Positions 49,277 to 53,561 of a stretch of DNA of 53,561 nt are shown in pieces (position 1 is the first letter of the stretch; every line of letters starts with the position of its first letter). Source of the DNA: a virus; IMG/VR virus record IMGVR_UViG_3300008120_000183, positions 1 to 53,561 of that record; one strand, 5' to 3'. A program made the position numbers and the translations under genes. The notes under the pieces are model-generated. The model was not told where the DNA came from and did no database searches. It worked only from the letters and a program-made list of their open reading frames with translations.

Positions 49277-50529
49277 TGGATATAATAGAAAAGTTTTTAA
49301 GACAGATTTCATATAAGTTTCCTAAAGGATATCCTGACATTACTAATGAACAGGATATGCTTATGTTAGAAGGAATACTAAAAAAGGTGGGAATTGAGTT
49401 ACAAGAAGCGCCTCAAATATCTTATGACCAATTAAAACCTGAAGCCCAAAAAGTTGCAGATGATGTTCTTCAATTATTAGGACTTAACAAGGACCAAATC
49501 AAAGGAACATCAGGCACTCAATTTATTATATACACAGATATTCCTAGAGAAATTTTAGTTCAAAAGGTAGAAGATTCTGGAAAGTTTGGTAGCAGAAGAG
49601 GAGATAGGGCGGATGCTAGAGGTAATTTTAAAGTAGGAAATGTAACTTTTTTATTTAAACCTTTAAAAACTAGCGGAGAATATTATAATTTAAAGCCTCA
49701 AAATATGGGAATTACTTTAGATAAGTATGTTCCTATTTCTCAAATTCAACAAGAACTTATAAAGGGAATACAAGCTAATAAACGTATAGATGATCTTCAA
49801 AAGAAATTTTTAACAGCTTTAGTAACTAAAGAAGATAATCTTTCACCTGAAGAAAAACAAACTATTTTTAAGGACGATAGATTTTATGGAGAATTTCTTA
49901 AAAATTTTGGTGAAATAATAGGTGCTATTGAATTTGGATTATCTAAAAATGCTAATGCTATATTTTTTCCGGGTAAAGGAAATTATCCTTTAATAGATTA
50001 TCTACTCAAGACGGATAGTGGCACAATTCAAGTAAGTGCTAAAACCCCTAAAGGACAAGGCAATACAGTAAAACTCCCAGACTTAATCCGTCTTATACAA
50101 GATACAGGAAATAAACCTGATCCTGACTTGTTAAAAATAAATGATATTATTAATAATAATACACTAAAAGTAGGTACTACTGAACTTATTAGGGCATATG
50201 GGGATTCAAATCTTAAATCAAAATTAGAAGATTTTATTACTAAATACCCGGATTACGCCGAAAGAAGATTAACTTCGGAGGAAACCGTAGAAAGATTAGA
50301 ATTAGAAAGAGAAATAGTAAAACAACTAAATTCTCAGTTTAGCCCTATGTTTACTAAAGCTTTTAATGATTATGTAGATGTTGTATATATAAAATATTTC
50401 CCTAACAAATCTACTTTAGAGCCTGAGTTTAAAGTTATTGATGAAGAAAATTTTAAAGTAAAACTTAGAACCAAAAATAGCCCGGGCCATGATAGTGATA
50501 AAATTGGGTTTGATGTATCTAAGGCTTAA
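49276..50529 (+). CDS. putative packaged protein with PD-(D/E)XK-like segment
   Basis: 417 residues. N-terminal LQE|A site (IELQEAPQI). The middle contains NFGEIIGAIEFGLS, then YPLIDYLLKTDSGTIQVSAK. The order Glu, Asp, then xSAK suggests a PD-(D/E)XK nuclease fold, but the D and (D/E)xK spacing needs checking. Charged C terminus. A nuclease delivered with the genome could cut host DNA; this is inference. Confidence 0.55.
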   Translation: MDIIEKFLRQISYKFPKGYPDITNEQDMLMLEGILKKVGIELQEAPQISYDQLKPEAQKVADDVLQLLGLNKDQIKGTSGTQFIIYTDIPREILVQKVEDSGKFGSRRGDRADARGNFKVGNVTFLFKPLKTSGEYYNLKPQNMGITLDKYVPISQIQQELIKGIQANKRIDDLQKKFLTALVTKEDNLSPEEKQTIFKDDRFYGEFLKNFGEIIGAIEFGLSKNANAIFFPGKGNYPLIDYLLKTDSGTIQVSAKTPKGQGNTVKLPDLIRLIQDTGNKPDPDLLKINDIINNNTLKVGTTELIRAYGDSNLKSKLEDFITKYPDYAERRLTSEETVERLELEREIVKQLNSQFSPMFTKAFNDYVDVVYIKYFPNKSTLEPEFKVIDEENFKVKLRTKNSPGHDSDKIGFDVSKA

Positions 50530-50531
50530 TA

Positions 50532-50539
50532 ATATTTAT
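50532..50539 (+). promoter_or_regulatory. candidate leaderless late promoter, ATATTTAT class
   Basis: ATATTTAT begins 12 nt upstream of the ATG at 50544, the shared spacing of this class. Confidence 0.5.
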
Positions 50540-50543
50540 TAAT

Positions 50544-51218
50544 ATGAAATTAAAACAATTTATCCAAGAAGCAATTCAAAGATACCAATTGTCTAAAAAA
50601 CCATGTTCTTGTGGGTGTGGTACTTGTGATGATACGGTAAATAAACTCGCACTACGCGAAAATAAAGTGCCTATAAGCGAAGACCTTCGTTACCACATCG
50701 AAAATGGCATTTCATTACAAGAAAATGTGTTTAGAATTGGATCTAAAAAATATTTACAACTTTTTGCTGAAGCTCGCTTACTTAATGAATGGGGGGTTCT
50801 TACCTTAGATGAAAATAGTCAATTTTTGATTGAAACAACAGACATAGGTAAATTTGGGATTTATGAAGGTAAAAAAGTACCACTTGATTTACCTATGGTT
50901 GATGAAGAAATTGATGAAGCTAAGAAAAAAACCCAGAAAAAAGACCCACCAGTGGGCAAACCAATGAGAGCATCTTCTGGAGGTAAAAAATTTAAAGTTT
51001 ATGTTAGAGATCCTAAAACAGGAAATATTAAAACAGTACGATTTGGGGCAAGTGGTTTAAGTGCCAAAATTAGAAACCCTAAAGCTAGAAATGCGTTTGC
51101 CAAAAGACACAGATGTGCTCAAGCCAAAGACAGAACAAAGGCTTCATATTGGAGCTGTAACCTTCCCAGATACGCCCCCGCTTTAGGTCTAGGCCCAAAA
51201 ATGAATACTTATTGGTAA
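50544..51218 (+). CDS. packaged structural protein with basic cysteine-containing C-terminal domain
   Basis: 224 residues. The leader MKLKQFIQEAIQRY has IQE|A after residue 9, the closest match in the window to T4 MKTYQEFIAEA. A second IDE|A lies before the basic region (EEIDEAKKK). The C-terminal domain GKKFKVYVRDPKTGNIKTVR ... RHRCAQAKDRTKASYWSCNL resembles a basic virion domain seen in many large phages. An N-terminal CSCGCGTC cluster may bind metal. Likely binds DNA inside the head. Confidence 0.7.
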   Translation: MKLKQFIQEAIQRYQLSKKPCSCGCGTCDDTVNKLALRENKVPISEDLRYHIENGISLQENVFRIGSKKYLQLFAEARLLNEWGVLTLDENSQFLIETTDIGKFGIYEGKKVPLDLPMVDEEIDEAKKKTQKKDPPVGKPMRASSGGKKFKVYVRDPKTGNIKTVRFGASGLSAKIRNPKARNAFAKRHRCAQAKDRTKASYWSCNLPRYAPALGLGPKMNTYW

Positions 51219-51264
51219 TGATTAAATTCATAGACATATAATAAGAAACCAAAAGTAATCTAAA

Positions 51265-51531
51265 ATGAGACCCTACCAGGAACAACTTATTGAAACTAAT
51301 GTAGTTATACGAGAATTTTTATCAGATACTGACCCCATGTCACTAGTATGGCATGAAGATCAAGAAGACAGAATAATAGAGGTTTTAGTTGGAAACGGAT
51401 GGAGATTTCAATACGATGAAGATCTTCCTTTTGAAATGATAACTGGAGACAGGTTTGAAATTCCTAGAGGATATCTACACAGAGTTATAAAAGGAAATGG
51501 AACTTTAAAAATTAAAATTATAAAAAAATGA
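51265..51531 (+). CDS. cupin-like protein
   Basis: 88 residues. The segment FEIPRGYLHRVIKGNGTLKI is typical of a small cupin barrel (PxGxxHxxxN-type end with H); the first half (MRPYQEQLIETNVVIREFLS) resembles related proteins in T4-like marine phages. Possible sugar or metal binding. The last 4 nt overlap the next gene. Confidence 0.65.
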   Translation: MRPYQEQLIETNVVIREFLSDTDPMSLVWHEDQEDRIIEVLVGNGWRFQYDEDLPFEMITGDRFEIPRGYLHRVIKGNGTLKIKIIKK

Positions 51532-51701
51532 ATACACAAGAAATCTTTGAGCAAATTGATTATTTGTATGAAACATTTAAGATGGAACATGAAGGTAAAT
51601 CAAAAGCAGCTCATGGTCGTGCTAGAAAAGCATTAGGTGAATTAAAAAAATTAGTAACTGAGTACCGTAAAGCTTCTATTACTGAAGATAAAACTAAATA
51701 A
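51528..51701 (+). CDS. histone H1-like basic protein
   Basis: 57 residues. The segment GKSKAAHGRARKALGELKKL with TEYRKAS resembles the Bacteroidota histone H1-like (Hc1-type) DNA-binding protein, in which KxAxxxRARKAxxELKxL is typical. It may organise DNA in the head or bind host DNA after injection. Overlaps both neighbours closely. Confidence 0.6.
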   Translation: MNTQEIFEQIDYLYETFKMEHEGKSKAAHGRARKALGELKKLVTEYRKASITEDKTK

Positions 51702-51703
51702 AA

Positions 51704-51997
51704 ATGAAAGAATTAAACACATTTAGACAATTTCTCGCAGAAGGATCAGAATTAGGCCAAAAATTAGCTGCTGTTATTAGAGATGATGTGGGTCAAGGAG
51801 AAGGCGAAGAATACGATATGCTTCTTGCTGACTTTGCCACAGAAATAGAAAATGCTTCTGACAACACAGAAGCTTATAAATTACTAGTAAATTTGGCTGG
51901 TAAGATTGGAGAAATGACAGGGGAATGGAGCGCAGATACAAACTATTTAGATGCTGCATATATAGATCTTGAAGATTATGGGGTAAGCCCCGATTAA
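51704..51997 (+). CDS. putative packaged protein, leader almost identical to gene at 17259
   Basis: 97 residues. MKELNTFRQFLAEGSELGQK: LAE|G after residue 13. The mature part is acidic (DVGQGEGEEYDMLLADFATE). Its leader matches MEELKRFRQFLAE of the gene at 17259, so leaders are conserved while the bodies differ. Terminator downstream closes the packaged cluster. Confidence 0.65.
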   Translation: MKELNTFRQFLAEGSELGQKLAAVIRDDVGQGEGEEYDMLLADFATEIENASDNTEAYKLLVNLAGKIGEMTGEWSADTNYLDAAYIDLEDYGVSPD

Positions 51998-52072
51998 GAT
52001 TAATATCTTTAAAAAATAATAAAACAGGCCGATTCATAGCCGGTCGCTCGTAAGAGATAAAATATGGTAGCT

Positions 52073-52106
52073 GTGGCACCCCTAAAAAGGTGCCACTTTT
52101 TATTTT
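52073..52106 (+). terminator. rho-independent terminator
   Basis: GTGGCACC (52073-52080) and GGTGCCAC (52089-52096) around an 8-nt loop, followed by five T and an AT-rich run. It ends the packaged-protein cluster. Nothing else convincing is seen between 51998 and 52173. Confidence 0.85.
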
Positions 52107-52173
52107 AATTTGGACTTTTTAAAAAAAGTTATTATTTTTAGACAGAATAATTAATATAGTATTTTATTAAAAT

Positions 52174-53541
52174 ATGAATAAAAAAATTGTAATTGTAGGA
52201 GCTGGAGTAGCAGGTGTAAATGCCGCTACTAAATTAGTAGATAACGGTTATCCTGGTAATCTAATTACTATTATTGATATGGGTAAAGACCCACACAACC
52301 GCAAACCAGAAGAGGTAATGACTGGGTTTTTAGGTGCCGGTGGTTGGAGTGACGGTAAACTTACTTACCATACCGCTATTGGAGGGCAACTTTCTAAATA
52401 TTGTGGTGAAGAAAAAGCAATGGAATTGATGGATCAAGTTATTACTAACTTTAAACGCTTCCACCCTAAACCTGAAGAAGTACAATGTTCAAATCCTGAA
52501 GCAGAACCAGATTTCATTAAACCCTATTTTGGTCTACGTTTATTTCCTGTATGGCATGTTGGTACAGATTATCTTCATGAAATTGGCAAAAATTGGTATG
52601 ACTATTTAGTGTCTAAGGGTGTTATTTTTGGATGGGAAACTAAAATAGAAGACATTGACTTTAATAATAATATAGCCTACACCCATAATACCCATATAGA
52701 ATACGATGAGCTTATATTTGCTGTAGGTAAATCAGGTATTGACTTCGCTCAAGAATTAGCCAACCAATATAACCTTCCAGATGAACCAAAATCTGTTCAA
52801 ATTGGAGTAAGATTTGAAGCACCACAACACCACTTTCAAAAACTAATTGATATATCATATGATTTTAAACTATATAGAAAATTTGAAGATAAAGGTGTAT
52901 CACTTCGCTCATTTTGTACTAACAATAATGCGGCTTATGTGGCCCTAGAAGAAACATATGGTGATTATAGTTACAATGGCCACGCCAAAAAAGGTGAAGA
53001 TTACCGTAACAACATGACTAATTTTGGCATTTTGATGGAAATTCAAGGTATTGACGACCCATTTGAATGGTCTCGTAATTTAGTTTCTAAAGTAAATAAA
53101 ATTGATATTGTAGTGGGAGAAGGGGCAAAAGGAGGACAACGTGCTCAAGGTAGGTACCAAGCTAAATACAAAGCAGGTTATTATTATACTCCTAATCCTT
53201 CTAAATATAAATCCTTAACCTCTGAAGGAGATTGGGTACGAGGACATTATGCAACCCAAAACGACTATAATAAAATCAAAGAAGCATTCCAGGGTTATTT
53301 CCAATATATTGAAGATTTTATTGAAGACCTAAAAAAAATATTCCCTACCCTACAAGATGACTGGGGAATCTACATCCCAGAAGTAAAATATCTTTCTCCC
53401 GAACCTCTTGTAAATTATGAGGATTTATCACTTACTACATATCCTAATGTTCATTTTGTTGGGGATGCCTTAAGTGCACGAGGTATTACGGTGAGTGGTG
53501 CTCAAGGAACATATGTTGCTGAAAATATTTTGAAACAATGA
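52174..53541 (+). CDS. FAD-dependent dehydrogenase-like protein (COG2509-type)
   Basis: 455 residues. GAGVAGVNAA near the N terminus is the FAD-binding GxGxxG (9-14). The central RSFCTNNNAAYVALEE corresponds to the SFCxCPGGxV region of COG2509-type dehydrogenases but has lost the CPGG. The C-terminal PNVHFVGDALSARGITVSGA matches the FAD-binding end (GDA). The reaction is not known for the family. Unusual in a phage; may be an auxiliary metabolic gene, but it lies right behind the packaged cluster. It overlaps the start of the next gene by 4 nt. Confidence 0.75.
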   Translation: MNKKIVIVGAGVAGVNAATKLVDNGYPGNLITIIDMGKDPHNRKPEEVMTGFLGAGGWSDGKLTYHTAIGGQLSKYCGEEKAMELMDQVITNFKRFHPKPEEVQCSNPEAEPDFIKPYFGLRLFPVWHVGTDYLHEIGKNWYDYLVSKGVIFGWETKIEDIDFNNNIAYTHNTHIEYDELIFAVGKSGIDFAQELANQYNLPDEPKSVQIGVRFEAPQHHFQKLIDISYDFKLYRKFEDKGVSLRSFCTNNNAAYVALEETYGDYSYNGHAKKGEDYRNNMTNFGILMEIQGIDDPFEWSRNLVSKVNKIDIVVGEGAKGGQRAQGRYQAKYKAGYYYTPNPSKYKSLTSEGDWVRGHYATQNDYNKIKEAFQGYFQYIEDFIEDLKKIFPTLQDDWGIYIPEVKYLSPEPLVNYEDLSLTTYPNVHFVGDALSARGITVSGAQGTYVAENILKQ

Positions 53542-53561
53542 GTAATAATCAAAACGAATGG
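53538..53561 (+). CDS. start of the next gene (truncated)
   Basis: ATG at 53538 overlaps the previous stop by 4 nt (ATGA). Only MSNNQNEW is visible before the window ends. Nothing can be said on function. Confidence 0.5.

Noticed and set aside
1-53561. CRISPR array, integrase, transposase or insertion sequence
   Set aside because: No spaced direct repeats of the CRISPR kind, no transposase or integrase motif and no terminal inverted repeats with target duplications were seen.

Overview
The window is a 53.6 kb piece of a large T4-like (myovirus-type) phage genome. Almost every gene lies on the + strand, tightly packed and AT-rich. T4-family hallmarks are a gp55-like late sigma factor, gp5-, gp25- and gp6-like baseplate proteins, a gp61-like primase, and a set of small proteins with N termini resembling T4 capsid-targeting sequences. 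The host is most likely a member of the Bacteroidota. Evidence: promoter boxes of the TAnnTTT type, few Shine-Dalgarno sequences, M43 (cytophagalysin-type) proteases with dockerin-like repeats, one of them ending in a type IX secretion (T9SS) sorting-type domain, and a Bacteroidota-type histone H1-like protein.

Layout. 1-4316: sugar cassette (glycosyltransferases, DegT-type aminotransferase, PglD/NeuD-type acyltransferase), with one glycosyltransferase interrupted by an in-frame TGA. 4365-7822: small proteins, an HTH/degenerate-HNH protein, a GH16 glycoside hydrolase and a SWIM-finger protein. 7859-11105: three exported proteins with dockerin-like repeats, two of them M43 metalloproteases, closed by a strong terminator. 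11185-21379: many short accessory genes, several small lipoproteins or secreted proteins, a RecA/RadA-like ATPase, a DUF932 protein, and two non-coding GC-rich islands. 21390-21895: three tRNAs (Ser-UGA, Ser-GCU, Leu-UAG). 21968-25227: RNase H-like (DUF458) protein, HD hydrolase, late sigma factor. 25245-40204: baseplate and tail-fibre module. 40201-42362: GIY-YIG endonuclease, primase, PD-(D/E)XK nuclease. 42386-51997: proteins that look packaged inside the head, including a zeta-like kinase and an 816-residue NMNAT/zincin polyprotein. 52174 to the end: an FAD-dependent dehydrogenase and the first codons of the next gene.

The most notable patterns are: (1) a promoter family with two GTCAT boxes 11 bp apart, the proximal box usually exactly 36 bp upstream of a TATnTTT box, pointing to an unknown phage activator regulon; (2) a second promoter-like motif, ATATTTAT, that repeatedly sits 12 nt before the start codon, suggesting leaderless late transcripts; (3) a perfect 114-bp inverted repeat around a tail gene, a possible invertible cassette or assembly fold-back; (4) a series of head-targeting-like leaders and (L/I)xE|(A/G/S) cleavage-like sites, including three in one polyprotein; (5) a phage-borne T9SS-type secreted metalloprotease; (6) a cluster of single-base frame disruptions confined to tail genes. 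All names come from reading motifs by eye; no database search was run.
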